Translations under genes and position numbers: made by a program
Part shown: positions 5,629 through 13,169 of the stretch, one piece after another
How the letters are laid out: every line of letters starts with the position of its first letter
Position numbering within the stretch: position 1 is the stretch's first letter
DNA from: JANXQG01 sp037147235
Lineage (GTDB): Bacteria; Planctomycetota; Planctomycetia; Pirellulales; Thermoguttaceae
Assembly: GCA_037147235.1 (NCBI GenBank)
Contig: JBAWVO010000176.1
Span: 1-13,327, forward strand
Reading direction: 5' to 3'
Length of the DNA stretch: 13,327 nt
The notes under the pieces: generated by a model
Seen by the model: the letters and a program-made list of their open reading frames with translations, nothing else
Told to the model about the DNA's origin: nothing
Databases searched by the model: none

Positions 5629-8600
5629 TTAGCGCAGGCGTTTCTTGGAAACGCCTTCGCGCTCCTTGGACCGGCGGTTAAAGAAAACGAAAGCCGCAAC
5701 CAACAACGGGGGAATCGGGGGAATAATCACCGCCCAGAGCTTATAGGTGCCCTGCATGCCAAGAATCGTAGCCTCTTGGGCATCATCGATCTTGCGGATC
5801 TCTTCGTTGTACTTTTGATGGTTTTCATTCTTTTGCTCATCCAGCTTGCGATTGAGATTGCGCGATTCATTGGTAATCTTCTGGAGGATGGCGGTCGCGT
5901 CGAGCTTCTGCTTCTTCGCTTCCACGCCAATCGTTTTCAGCGTGGCCTGAACCTCCTGAACCGCATTTTTGATATTCTCGTCGTGCTCCGTACTCTTCTC
6001 CTTGCGCGCCTGAGCACTCTGCTTGCGGGCCGCAAGGGTGTGCGCGTCAAATCGTTCCAGCGTGCGGTGCTGCGGTCTGCGCTTGCGGAGTTCCAGAAAA
6101 CGGTCGTCTCCGACCAGAGAATCCAATGCATTGAGGACGAAGGTGACGTTATCAAAATCAAAGTTGATGTCCTGGCCAGGGACGCTCCCCTGTTCGCGCC
6201 AGCGGAAGAATACGTCGCTGACCATCTCGACGTCGGCAACCAGCACGACGTTCATGGGGGCCGAAGCTCCCTTGGCTCCGCGCGGCTTGCCCTGGATGTG
6301 GGCGGCCAAAACGTATTGTTGATTGTTGCTGGGCAGATAGAACAAGGAGCGGAAGGGGCTGAGTTCCTCGCGATGCCCTTCGGGGTCTTCAAAGGGTTGC
6401 GATATCCGACCCACGGGAATCGTGCCGGCGGCCTCGCTGCCGGTTTGAACCAGGGGCACAAAGGTGCGGTCCTTGATCTGCAAAGCCATCACTCCCTCAG
6501 CGTATTTGATTGCGTCGGCAACCGTGGCGGCCTGGGATAACGCTTCGTTGAGCTTTGCCTCCGCCTGTAGGCTGGCCGGCCCCTCATTGGCCAACCGGGC
6601 AGACTCCTCTTCGGAGTTCCCCTCCCCGGAGGCGCGGATGGGAAAACGGTTCTGCAGGTCGCGGCGCAACTCGCTCAAGGCATAAGCACCAGGAACGACG
6701 GCTTGGCCTTTAAGCAACGAATTTAACGGTCTGTCATCGTTGATCTGATCGGGCTGGATGGTCTTTTCGCCCTCGCCACCGCTGGAGACCCGGCTGTACT
6801 CTTCCTGGACCTTCGCTCCGCGGCTGGCCAATTCGGCGATCTTTTCGTTGTTACCCTGCGCCTCGGCATTGTCGAATTCGCCGGTGAGTTTTCTCAACTC
6901 CTGTTCAAGTTGCTTAGCGTACTGGCGATTATGCCACTTGGCAATCAACCGCTTGACCACCTCCGGAGTATTCTCGATGAGGCCGGGGCCTGGAAAAAAG
7001 AGGTTCTGCAATTTAGAACTGATCGGATCGCTCTCGCAGAACGGCTCCTTGGCCCCATAACCGTGGTCAATAAAAACCAACTCGGGGGGGAGGTCGCCAT
7101 ACTTGGGGAACGGGTTGTATCGCTGCCAAACGACTTTCTCCGTCCCGCGCGAGGGCTGGCGACCGGCCATGGGATTGAATTCATCGCCGTCGCCGCCGTT
7201 GCTGAAATCGATCCCCAGCAATCGCCAAAGAGCACGAATGTCGCCCTTTTCCTGGTTTTCGCGACCAAAACCCATCATCGGGTTCTGCTGCTGCTGCATC
7301 CGCGGCTGGTAGGTACCGGGTATTCCTTGCATCATGAGGAAGAATGGGTCTTCAAAGATCACCGTCGGCTGGCCCGCACGGACGGCTGCGATAAAACTGT
7401 CCATCTCCTTCGGTCCCATAGCGGAAGGCTGGATCGCCAGCAAGACGTCGTAACGCTTCTCCGTTTCGCCTGGTTTGCGCGGCGAGCCAAGATCGGCCGG
7501 ACTGACCTGCACGACCTCGTATTGTTTCTGTAGTTCTTGAATGAGTTGCCACGAGGGCGACATTCCCATCTGGCTGAAGTTGCCGAAGACGTGGGCGTCG
7601 GTCTCCAGCACGCCAATCCGTTTCCGCTTCTGCCGCGTGACCGTGCAGAGCGATCGGACCAACTCATATTCGGCGGGCAGGCCGCGCTCAACAAAGGGGA
7701 GGACCACCTTTTCCAGTCCACAGGTGAAGGCCACGCCCAGGAAGATATGGTCTCGCTTGTAGGTGCCGCCGTGATTGTCCATCACTTCCTTGGGAACGAT
7801 CTTGAAGCGTGTCTTGGCCACTTCGGCCAACGGGTCGGCGCGCGTCATCTCATTGATTTCCAATTCCACCATGTCGCCGCCCATAACCTTGAATTCTCGC
7901 AAAACCGTCAATAGGTTAAGGCGAGTCTGGACGTACAATTCCGGCACCTCGGCACTGATGAAGGCGTCGATCCGAACCGGCCCTTGCACCTTGAGCTTGT
8001 CGAAGGTTTCTCGCAGCGAGGCGAGTTTTTTGGCCTCTTCGGAAAGCGAAACCGCCGGCGCGTCAGCCGCTTTGATCTCCGGCTTCTTCTCGTCAGCTTT
8101 CTTCTCTTCGGACTTCACGGCCGCCTTGGCGTCATCGGCTTTTGCCTCGATCGGCTTGCCGTCTCCGCTCTTCTTCTCGGCTTCCTTCTTCTTTTGCGAA
8201 TCTTCTTGTTTCTTTACGACCTCTTCCAGCTTGGCAATCTGGGGTTGGAGTTTGCCGGCCTCGACATAGTCGGCATTGAGTTCCTTAACCAGTTTCATCG
8301 TATAGGGCGACAAGGAACTAAGTTGCTCGCTTGTGACATCGGATCGCAGATTGTGGTTTTGAACGAAGAACACTGCGGCCACGGCGATCGCCGCGAGGGC
8401 CAGGATGCGGACGAGAAAGTGGCCGCTTTGTGCCGTGGAGTCATCGCCGCGTGCCCAATTCCGCCGGCCGATCAGCACCATGCACAAGTAAAGCATGATC
8501 GCGGTGATCGACAGGAAGTAGACAATTCCGGAAAGACCGAGAATTCCCCGGCCAAACTCCTGGCACTGGCCGCCCAGGCTCCACTGCCGTACTGCCGCGG

Positions 8601-9180
8601 CCAGCCTGTGGCTCATCACCGGAATAATATCGACACGGGCCATGAGCACCAGAGGAGCATTGAACAAAGCACCGAGGATGTAGGCCACGGTCAGGTTCCG
8701 CGTCATGAACGAGGCCACCATGCCGATCGCCAACATCGCCAGACCCAGCAGCCAGTAGCCGAAGTGGGTGCAGAGATACATACCAACATCGGGATTGCCC
8801 AACTGGCTGAGCACCACGAAGTTGCTTACCAACGAAATCAGCAATGCAACGGTGTAAATCGCCACGGCGGCAAAATACTTGCCCAGCACGATGTCGAAGT
8901 CGGTCGCAGGAATCGTGAGCAGCAGTTCGTCGGTCCCCTGCCGGGTCTCGTCCGCCCAGATGCTCATCGTAATGGCCGGCACAAAAAACAGCATGATGAA
9001 CGAAAAGAACTTGTTCAGTTGGTCCAGGTTCGCCAGGTTGGCGTTGAAGAAGTCGTCTGGCCAAAACGCCGCAATCGCGCTTAAAAACACGAACACGCAA
9101 ATAAATACGTAGCCCGTGGGATTGGCGAAATAGCTGAAAAAGTTCCGCTTGAATACTGCCGTCAACACGCTGGTGTTCAT
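5629..9180 (-). CDS. fused ABC-2 permease (GldF-like) and GldG-like auxiliary protein
   Basis: A 1183-residue fusion. Residues 1-240 are an ABC-2 type permease with about six membrane segments and a typical cytoplasmic motif, DETRQGTDELLLTIPATDFD (77-96), followed by VLGKYFAA. A further membrane segment (256-273) opens the GldG-like half. The start of that domain is visible as RSDVTSEQLSSLSPYTMKLV (279-298) and resumes as GPVRIDAFISAEVPELYVQTRLN (400-422). Between them is an inserted Lys/Glu/Ala-rich, probably coiled-coil stretch (310-395). The GldG-like part ends with FVLNALDSLVGDDRFLELRKR, then a charged coiled coil and a last membrane helix (about 1148-1168). In Bacteroidetes GldF and GldG are separate proteins of the gliding ABC complex; here the fusion probably forms the membrane part for the ATPase upstream. 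No strong ribosome binding site precedes 9180, but the membrane domain starts exactly there. Substrate unknown. Confidence 0.9.
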   Translation of the reverse strand: MNTSVLTAVFKRNFFSYFANPTGYVFICVFVFLSAIAAFWPDDFFNANLANLDQLNKFFSFIMLFFVPAITMSIWADETRQGTDELLLTIPATDFDIVLGKYFAAVAIYTVALLISLVSNFVVLSQLGNPDVGMYLCTHFGYWLLGLAMLAIGMVASFMTRNLTVAYILGALFNAPLVLMARVDIIPVMSHRLAAAVRQWSLGGQCQEFGRGILGLSGIVYFLSITAIMLYLCMVLIGRRNWARGDDSTAQSGHFLVRILALAAIAVAAVFFVQNHNLRSDVTSEQLSSLSPYTMKLVKELNADYVEAGKLQPQIAKLEEVVKKQEDSQKKKEAEKKSGDGKPIEAKADDAKAAVKSEEKKADEKKPEIKAADAPAVSLSEEAKKLASLRETFDKLKVQGPVRIDAFISAEVPELYVQTRLNLLTVLREFKVMGGDMVELEINEMTRADPLAEVAKTRFKIVPKEVMDNHGGTYKRDHIFLGVAFTCGLEKVVLPFVERGLPAEYELVRSLCTVTRQKRKRIGVLETDAHVFGNFSQMGMSPSWQLIQELQKQYEVVQVSPADLGSPRKPGETEKRYDVLLAIQPSAMGPKEMDSFIAAVRAGQPTVIFEDPFFLMMQGIPGTYQPRMQQQQNPMMGFGRENQEKGDIRALWRLLGIDFSNGGDGDEFNPMAGRQPSRGTEKVVWQRYNPFPKYGDLPPELVFIDHGYGAKEPFCESDPISSKLQNLFFPGPGLIENTPEVVKRLIAKWHNRQYAKQLEQELRKLTGEFDNAEAQGNNEKIAELASRGAKVQEEYSRVSSGGEGEKTIQPDQINDDRPLNSLLKGQAVVPGAYALSELRRDLQNRFPIRASGEGNSEEESARLANEGPASLQAEAKLNEALSQAATVADAIKYAEGVMALQIKDRTFVPLVQTGSEAAGTIPVGRISQPFEDPEGHREELSPFRSLFYLPSNNQQYVLAAHIQGKPRGAKGASAPMNVVLVADVEMVSDVFFRWREQGSVPGQDINFDFDNVTFVLNALDSLVGDDRFLELRKRRPQHRTLERFDAHTLAARKQSAQARKEKSTEHDENIKNAVQEVQATLKTIGVEAKKQKLDATAILQKITNESRNLNRKLDEQKNENHQKYNEEIRKIDDAQEATILGMQGTYKLWAVIIPPIPPLLVAAFVFFNRRSKEREGVSKKRLR

Positions 9181-9243
9181 AGGGATTACCGAAAGGAAAG
9201 TTGCTTGGTGCGTATTGTATTGTAGGGGAAATCAAATATCCGC

Positions 9244-9259
9244 AAGCCGCTCGCGGCTT
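9244..9259. repeat. short palindrome between ABC ATPase and permease genes
   Basis: AAGCCGC TC GCGGCTT is a perfect 7-bp stem with a 2-nt loop. CCG/CGG flanks (9240-9242 and 9262-9264) can extend it with small internal loops. It lies in the 97-bp gap between the ATPase stop (9278) and the permease start (9180). No T-run follows on the minus strand, so it is more REP-like than a terminator, though it could reduce read-through or protect the ATPase mRNA end. Confidence 0.5.
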
Positions 9260-9277
9260 CACGGTTTTTCCGGAGCG

Positions 9278-10012
9278 TCAGGTCGTACTGGTCAACTGCC
9301 GGAAATGTTCATCCAAAGGGCGGCCGTCCTTGGTCAGATCGGTGATCGTACCGTCATAAATCAACCGGCCTTCGTCGATGAACAGTACGCGGCTGGCCAT
9401 GGCATGGACTTCCTGTAGGATGTGCGTCGAAAGCAGGATGGTCTTGTTCTGGCCGAGCTTGCGGATGGTTTCTCGTACTTCGTGGATCTGGTTGGGATCG
9501 AGGCCGGCCGTCGGTTCGTCCATGATCAGTACGTCGGGTTCGTGCAGCAGCACGTGGGCCATGCCAACCCGCTGCCGATAGCCGCGTGAGAGCTTGCCAA
9601 TCGGCTTGCCGATCACCGCGCCCAATGCACAAAGTTCGATCACGGCATCAATCCGCTCGCGCTTCCGCTTGCCGGTCAGGCCGCGGGCATCGGCGAAGAA
9701 ATTCAAAAGGTCGCGGGGCGACATATCGGGGTAGAGCGGGCCGTTTTCCGGCAGGTAGCCCAGTTTGGTCGCGCCTTCCAAGCGATCGGTCGCCATGTCG
9801 TGGCCGGCGACAAAGGCATGTCCGGCCGACGGTGCCAGGTAGCCGGTCAGCAACTTCATGGTTGTGCTCTTGCCGGCGCCATTCGGCCCCAAGAACGCCA
9901 CCACTTCGCCCTTGCGTACTTGGAAGCTGACATCCTGGATGGCCGCAAAACTGCCGTAATATTTCGACAGTCCCTTGGCTTCAATCATGGCGGGAGCCGG
10001 CGCGTCGGTCAT
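9278..10012 (-). CDS. ABC transporter ATP-binding protein (GldA-like)
   Basis: This 244-residue ATPase energises the transporter formed with the fused permease encoded next. All nucleotide-binding motifs are visible: Walker A GPNGAGKST (42-50), signature LSRGYRQ (141-147), Walker B VLIMDEP (161-167), D-loop GLDP (170-173) and H-loop STH (195-197). The Q-loop position reads GYLPENGPLY (85-94), a PEN form also typical of GldA and related ABC-2 exporters. Length is normal for a stand-alone ATPase. The start at 10012 has GGAG 7 nt upstream (TGGAGTATTGCTATG); an internal ATG at 9988 is an alternative without that support. It is the first gene of the three-gene minus-strand unit. The promoter should lie in the repeat-rich gap above it but could not be identified. 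Confidence 0.93.
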   Translation of the reverse strand: MTDAPAPAMIEAKGLSKYYGSFAAIQDVSFQVRKGEVVAFLGPNGAGKSTTMKLLTGYLAPSAGHAFVAGHDMATDRLEGATKLGYLPENGPLYPDMSPRDLLNFFADARGLTGKRKRERIDAVIELCALGAVIGKPIGKLSRGYRQRVGMAHVLLHEPDVLIMDEPTAGLDPNQIHEVRETIRKLGQNKTILLSTHILQEVHAMASRVLFIDEGRLIYDGTITDLTKDGRPLDEHFRQLTSTT

Positions 10013-10289
10013 AGCAATACTCCATGAGCAACTCGCACTCGCGTGGGAGTTCTCGAAGGTGGTTTCAATTCAAAAAGTCCCAGCCTACCATGAACCGAAC
10101 CCTGCGCCAATGGCCCCCAAGGGTCGGACAAATGGCCCATTCTTCCAGGAGGCACGGCCGACATCACCAGTATAGGGGGGATTAAAATAGGTTCGGCCCC
10201 TCTGGTCCAGGAGCGGAACGCGAATAATTGTAAGGTGGGGAGAGCGTAGCGATCCCCACCAATTCTGTTGCGGTCCGCTTTTAGTGGGG

Positions 10290-10339
10290 CTTCGGGTCCA
10301 TCCCGAAGAGGGATGCCACCAAACCGCGAAGCGGTTGAA
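10290..10339. repeat. 50-bp dispersed repeat, copy A
   Basis: This 50-bp block, beginning CTTCGGGTCCATCCCGAAG and ending GCGAAGCGGTTGAA, is the exact reverse complement of 12980-13029. It contains AACCGC GAA GCGGTT (10322-10336), a perfect 6-bp stem with a three-base loop. The stop-free reading through such blocks yields only spurious peptides. Confidence 0.9.
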
Positions 10340-10371
10340 TACGGTACAAACAAATCCAGGAATGGGACACA

Positions 10372-10384
10372 ACGCCTTTGGCGT
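10372..10384. repeat. three-base-loop palindrome
   Basis: ACGCC TTT GGCGT is a perfect 5-bp stem with a 3-nt loop inside the MITE-like element, one of several modules of the same design in this window. Confidence 0.6.
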
Positions 10385-10468
10385 AGGGAATGAATGGGCA
10401 CGAGTTCCCAGGGTGGCTCGCTTCACTCTCCCCACCCTACTTCTGCACCTAAAAGGGCCGGTTCTTCG

Positions 10469-11332
10469 TCATGCCAGCGGCAGTGCCTCGTTCGAGCGCG
10501 TGGTGAAATCGTGCAACTCCACAATCCGCGCTATTTCGGGATGAACGAACGGATTGCCCAACAGGTCCACCAACCGGCAAGTGGCAAACTGGGCCTGCCG
10601 CGATTCGTAATCTTCTTTCCAACGCTCATGCCAGACCAAAAGCTTTGCATCGGTGATCGGATGTCGCAACGGGCTGGGGATGCAGCCGCAACGCCACGGC
10701 TTGGGCGTCAGCCGAGCACGAAAGCACTCCTGGGCCCTGCACAACTTGATGTACAGCGGGTCGCTGCCGAGTTGCTTGAGAACGTCAAGCGTGGCCGCGC
10801 TCTGTGAGTCCATTACGTCGTGCGTGACAATCGCTCGCAAACCGGCAAACGTGCGATAGAGCCTCATGCCCCAGGACGGGTTGGCCGCAATGAACTGATC
10901 GACGGCCACGCGTGCCCGCTCTTCCTTTTCTTCCTCCGGTGATTTCTGCTTGCGGCCGAAGAGGCTCTTGAAGAGCGACTTGTTGCCGTCGCCTGCGCCG
11001 TCGGGAAAGTCGATATCGACGAACATCACCCGCTCGGTGTTGAGTACGACTGAACCGTAGCCGTTTCGCGTCACCACGGCCAGAAGCTGGCCGTCGGCCC
11101 CTTCGACCCGGTTCAAGACCTCTTCCCGGAGCGCAACGCAGCCATATTCATAGCGATCAAGCCGCTTGCCGTGAAGGAAAGCATCCAGGATTCGCCGCGC
11201 GGCGGCCAAGGCCGACTGATGGGCGACGGCCTCGCTCGTGTCCGAGGACCGCCAACAGGAAAATCGCACCGGCCCTCCCCGCGGCGGCGTCGCTTCCGCA
11301 GTAGCACGGGCCCAAAATTTCGGAATCTTCAT
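10469..11332 (-). CDS. conserved protein of unknown function, translationally coupled to the oxidoreductase
   Basis: A predicted soluble protein of 287 residues with no signal peptide or membrane segment. I recognise it as belonging to a conserved bacterial family by the block CRAQECFRARLTPKPWRCGC (198-217), but know no function for it. Other visible landmarks are FVDIDFP (104-110), a Gly/Lys/Glu-rich linker (about 111-140) and RLYRTFAGLRAIVTHD (157-172). The FVDID motif after a beta-like stretch (YGSVVLNTERVMF) is reminiscent of a two-aspartate metal site, but this is weak evidence. The start at 11332 is well supported: GGAG lies 5 nt upstream, and the ATG overlaps the TGA of the upstream oxidoreductase (ATGA). 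A longer in-frame reading up to 11545 would lie inside that gene and is rejected. Cotranscription with the oxidoreductase is likely; a shared pathway is only possible. Confidence 0.8.
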   Translation of the reverse strand: MKIPKFWARATAEATPPRGGPVRFSCWRSSDTSEAVAHQSALAAARRILDAFLHGKRLDRYEYGCVALREEVLNRVEGADGQLLAVVTRNGYGSVVLNTERVMFVDIDFPDGAGDGNKSLFKSLFGRKQKSPEEEKEERARVAVDQFIAANPSWGMRLYRTFAGLRAIVTHDVMDSQSAATLDVLKQLGSDPLYIKLCRAQECFRARLTPKPWRCGCIPSPLRHPITDAKLLVWHERWKEDYESRQAQFATCRLVDLLGNPFVHPEIARIVELHDFTTRSNEALPLA

Positions 11333-12726
11333 CCTATCTCCGGAAGCTCGTAACCTTTGCGCCGTGGTCGGGAGAGGAGCTTGTTGGCGTCGTCGCAGTT
11401 GGTGAAGCGTTCGGCAACCGGATCCCATTTTAGGGATTCGCCCACCCGGCCGATGTCGCGCACGATGTTGACCAAGTAACAGAGGGTGGTTGCCCGCTGT
11501 CCGATCTCGATGTCGGCGTTGCACGGCTTGCGGCTCTTGATGCACTCAATCCAGTTCTGGATATGGTAGGCCGTTTCAGACCGCCGGTTGGGACCGGGGT
11601 TGTCCGAACCGCGAACCAGTTCCTTGGGATTGCCGGCAATCTTGTTGCGGTTGATCTCGATCTTGCCTTTCTCGCCGACGAAGATCGCCCCAAGGCCGGG
11701 ACCGCGATCGCCATCGAGATGGAGTTTGAGTTCCGTGCCGTTGGCGAATTTCATCGTGACTTTGGCTCGTGGGCCGCTGAGCCGCGCCATGCCGTGAAAA
11801 TCCTTGCCCGTGTCTTCGTCGGCAACGATTCCGCCCAACCGCAGCTTCGGGGCGAACTTGCCGGTGCCCATCACCTTGACCGGTTCCTCCAGCAAAACCT
11901 CGACCGGGCCGGTGGCGTCGGTGCCCAGGGCGCGGTTGATTTGGTCGTAGGAGTGAGTGCCCCAGCCGGTCACGCCGAAGCAACGGCCGCCGCCGTCGTA
12001 GTCCCACCAACGATCCCAGCCGTGATGAAGATCGCCGTCGTAGGGCCGCAACTCGGCCTGATTGGTCCAAATATCCCACCACGGATCGACCGGCGGCTTG
12101 ACATCCTTCGAGGAGGTCTTTGTCCATCGCTCCGGGCCGACGAAGTTCGGGGCGATCACGGTCAGTATCTTGCCGATCGCACCGTTCTTCACGAGATCGC
12201 TTGCCCAATTATTGATGGGCATCGAGCGCTGCTGCGTGCCGACCTGAGTAACGCGGTTGAATTTTCGCGCCGCCTTGATCATGGCCCTACCCTCGGCAAT
12301 GGTCAGGCACATCGGCTTTTCGATGTAGGCATGCATGCCCGCCTGCATCGCCTGGATTGCGATCCAAGCACGGGCGTGCGTGGTGGTTTCGATCATCACG
12401 GCATCGAGCTTCTCGTTCTCGATCATCTTGCGGAAGTCGGCGTATACGCCCCACGGCTTGCCGCCGGAAAGCTCCTTCACGTACTGCTTGGCCCTTTCGA
12501 CCTGGCAATCGCATGCCGCCACAACCTGGAATCCCTTGACGTCGGCCCCGTCACGAATCAACCGCGAACGGCCGCCGCAGCCGATCACGCCCACACGAAC
12601 GGCCTCGCTGGCCGGGCTGCCCCCGTCCAAACCCAGGACACTCCCCGGGATGAAAGCCGGTATAGCCGCAGCAGCGGCACCTGTACGCAGAAAGTCTCGA
12701 CGAGTCCAACGTGAAGCATTTGTCAT
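11329..12726 (-). CDS. Tat-exported Gfo/Idh/MocA-family oxidoreductase
   Basis: A 465-residue NAD(P)-dependent oxidoreductase that probably acts outside the cytoplasm on a sugar, polyol or derivative; the substrate is not evident. Residues 8-31 are a twin-arginine signal with TRRDFLRTG (8-16) and an Ala-rich core, so it should be exported folded with its cofactor, as in glucose-fructose oxidoreductase. The Rossmann motif VGVIGCGGRS is at 45-54, the family EKP motif at 136-138, and the substrate-domain motif appears as GWGTHSYDQI (254-263), with H258 in the usual catalytic-region histidine position. The tail (FTNCDDANKLLSRPRRKGYELP) is typical of the large planctomycete Tat subgroup. The start at 12726 is set by the Tat signal; only a weak AGGG about 10 nt upstream could be a ribosome binding site. 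Its stop overlaps the next gene's start by 4 bases. Confidence 0.93.
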   Translation of the reverse strand: MTNASRWTRRDFLRTGAAAAAIPAFIPGSVLGLDGGSPASEAVRVGVIGCGGRSRLIRDGADVKGFQVVAACDCQVERAKQYVKELSGGKPWGVYADFRKMIENEKLDAVMIETTTHARAWIAIQAMQAGMHAYIEKPMCLTIAEGRAMIKAARKFNRVTQVGTQQRSMPINNWASDLVKNGAIGKILTVIAPNFVGPERWTKTSSKDVKPPVDPWWDIWTNQAELRPYDGDLHHGWDRWWDYDGGGRCFGVTGWGTHSYDQINRALGTDATGPVEVLLEEPVKVMGTGKFAPKLRLGGIVADEDTGKDFHGMARLSGPRAKVTMKFANGTELKLHLDGDRGPGLGAIFVGEKGKIEINRNKIAGNPKELVRGSDNPGPNRRSETAYHIQNWIECIKSRKPCNADIEIGQRATTLCYLVNIVRDIGRVGESLKWDPVAERFTNCDDANKLLSRPRRKGYELPEIG

Positions 12727-12810
12727 GATATTTTACCCTGGTTGAGATCGGTTCGCGCAACGCACTACTAGCCCTACGATAACATGCCCGACGGGAGTTG
12801 GGAAGTACCC

Positions 12811-12835
12811 GGGGGGCGTGGGGCGGGGGGCGGGG
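12811..12835 (+). other. G-rich tract with G-quadruplex potential upstream of the oxidoreductase gene
   Basis: Four G-runs of 6, 4, 6 and 4 are separated by loops of 3, 1 and 1 bases (GGGGGG-CGT-GGGG-C-GGGGGG-C-GGGG). This satisfies the usual quadruplex pattern on the plus strand, which is the template strand for the oxidoreductase gene starting 85 bp away at 12726. Whether it forms or matters is not shown by sequence. Confidence 0.6.
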
Positions 12836-12843
12836 AGCGCGTT

Positions 12844-12867
12844 GTGGCCGGTCTCCGACCGAGCCAC
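12844..12867. repeat. palindrome with TCC loop and one bulge
   Basis: GTGGC-CGGTC TCC GACCG-A-GCCAC gives a 10-bp stem with a single bulged A and a three-base loop. It opens the chain of palindromes that fills the gap upstream of the oxidoreductase gene. Confidence 0.6.
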
Positions 12868-12884
12868 ACGGATTCCACGCGTTG

Positions 12885-13029
12885 AACCGCTTCGCGGTTT
12901 GGTGGTACCCCTTCGGGGTACGGAAACCTTTTCGTGGGTTGCCAACCCAGGGTGCGCTGCGCGACCCTGGGCTTTGCTGTTCAACCGCTTCGCGGTTTGG
13001 TGGCATCCCTCTTCGGGATGGACCCGAAG
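12885..13029. repeat. cluster of tandem palindromic modules, including 50-bp repeat copy B
   Basis: Several perfect stems follow one another: AACCGC TTC GCGGTT (12885-12899), GTACCCC TTC GGGGTAC (12905-12921), GGGTT GCC AACCC (12936-12948), CCCAGGGT/ACCCTGGG around 10 nt (12946-12971), AACCGC TTC GCGGTT again (12983-12997) and CATCCC TCTTC GGGATG (13004-13020). The stretch holds two diverged copies of the order AACCGC-hairpin, TTTGGTGG, then a second hairpin. Positions 12980-13029 are identical in inverted orientation to 10290-10339. No coding signal is seen. Confidence 0.85.
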
Positions 13030-13032
13030 GGT

Positions 13033-13075
13033 CTACTGAACAGAATCCCCTTGAGATTCCCCCTGTTCGCAGTAG
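13033..13075. repeat. imperfect inverted repeat
   Basis: CTACTG-AACAG (13033-13043) pairs with CTGTT-CG-CAGTAG (13063-13075) with a two-base bulge around a 19-nt loop. The loop contains AATCCCC and ATTCCCC in direct order. It may be a terminator-like or element-end structure; no function is evident. Confidence 0.45.
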
Positions 13076-13169
13076 TCCAACGAACTCGGTTCCTACCTTG
13101 AGAGATGGCGTCTTTGAAGGTAATCCCGAAGTCTTTCCCAGAAAGAACCTATCCGCGTTCGTGCCGGGA

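Larger units (their letters stand above)
10230..10440. mobile_element. MITE-like element with imperfect terminal inverted repeats
   Basis: The left end, GTAAGGTGGGGAGAGCGTAG (10230-10249), is repeated in inverted form at the right end (10440 backwards: GTAGGGTGGGGAGAGTGAAG). About 20 of the first 23 positions match. The left end alone also folds as GGTGGGGA / TCCCCACC (10234-10241 with 10253-10260). Inside are a 50-bp block shared with 12980-13029 and two three-base-loop palindromes. There is no open frame for a transposase, so any mobility would need help in trans. No target-site duplication could be identified with confidence. It fills roughly half of the gap between the ABC ATPase start and the unknown gene at 10469. 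Confidence 0.6.

Noticed and set aside
5511..5699. Extension of the DUF4340 protein to the ATG at 5699
   Set aside because: It would translate the inverted-repeat element and overlap the end of the preceding gene. The start at 5510 has a good ribosome binding site and the N-terminal membrane helix follows at once.
7984..9084. Plus-strand open frame (366 codons) opposite the permease fusion
   Set aside because: The translation is rich in His, Gln and Arg with no family pattern and lies antisense to membrane segments of a well supported gene.
11563..12714. Long plus-strand open frame (383 codons) opposite the Gfo/Idh/MocA gene
   Set aside because: It is fully antisense to a gene with unmistakable family motifs, and its translation shows no domain or signal. 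Long antisense frames are expected in GC-rich coding DNA.
12733..13039. Several open frames on both strands in the gap upstream of the oxidoreductase gene
   Set aside because: They read through the palindromic repeats; the same peptide-like strings (for example NRFAVWWHPSSG) appear in the unrelated gap near 10300, which marks them as repeat translations.
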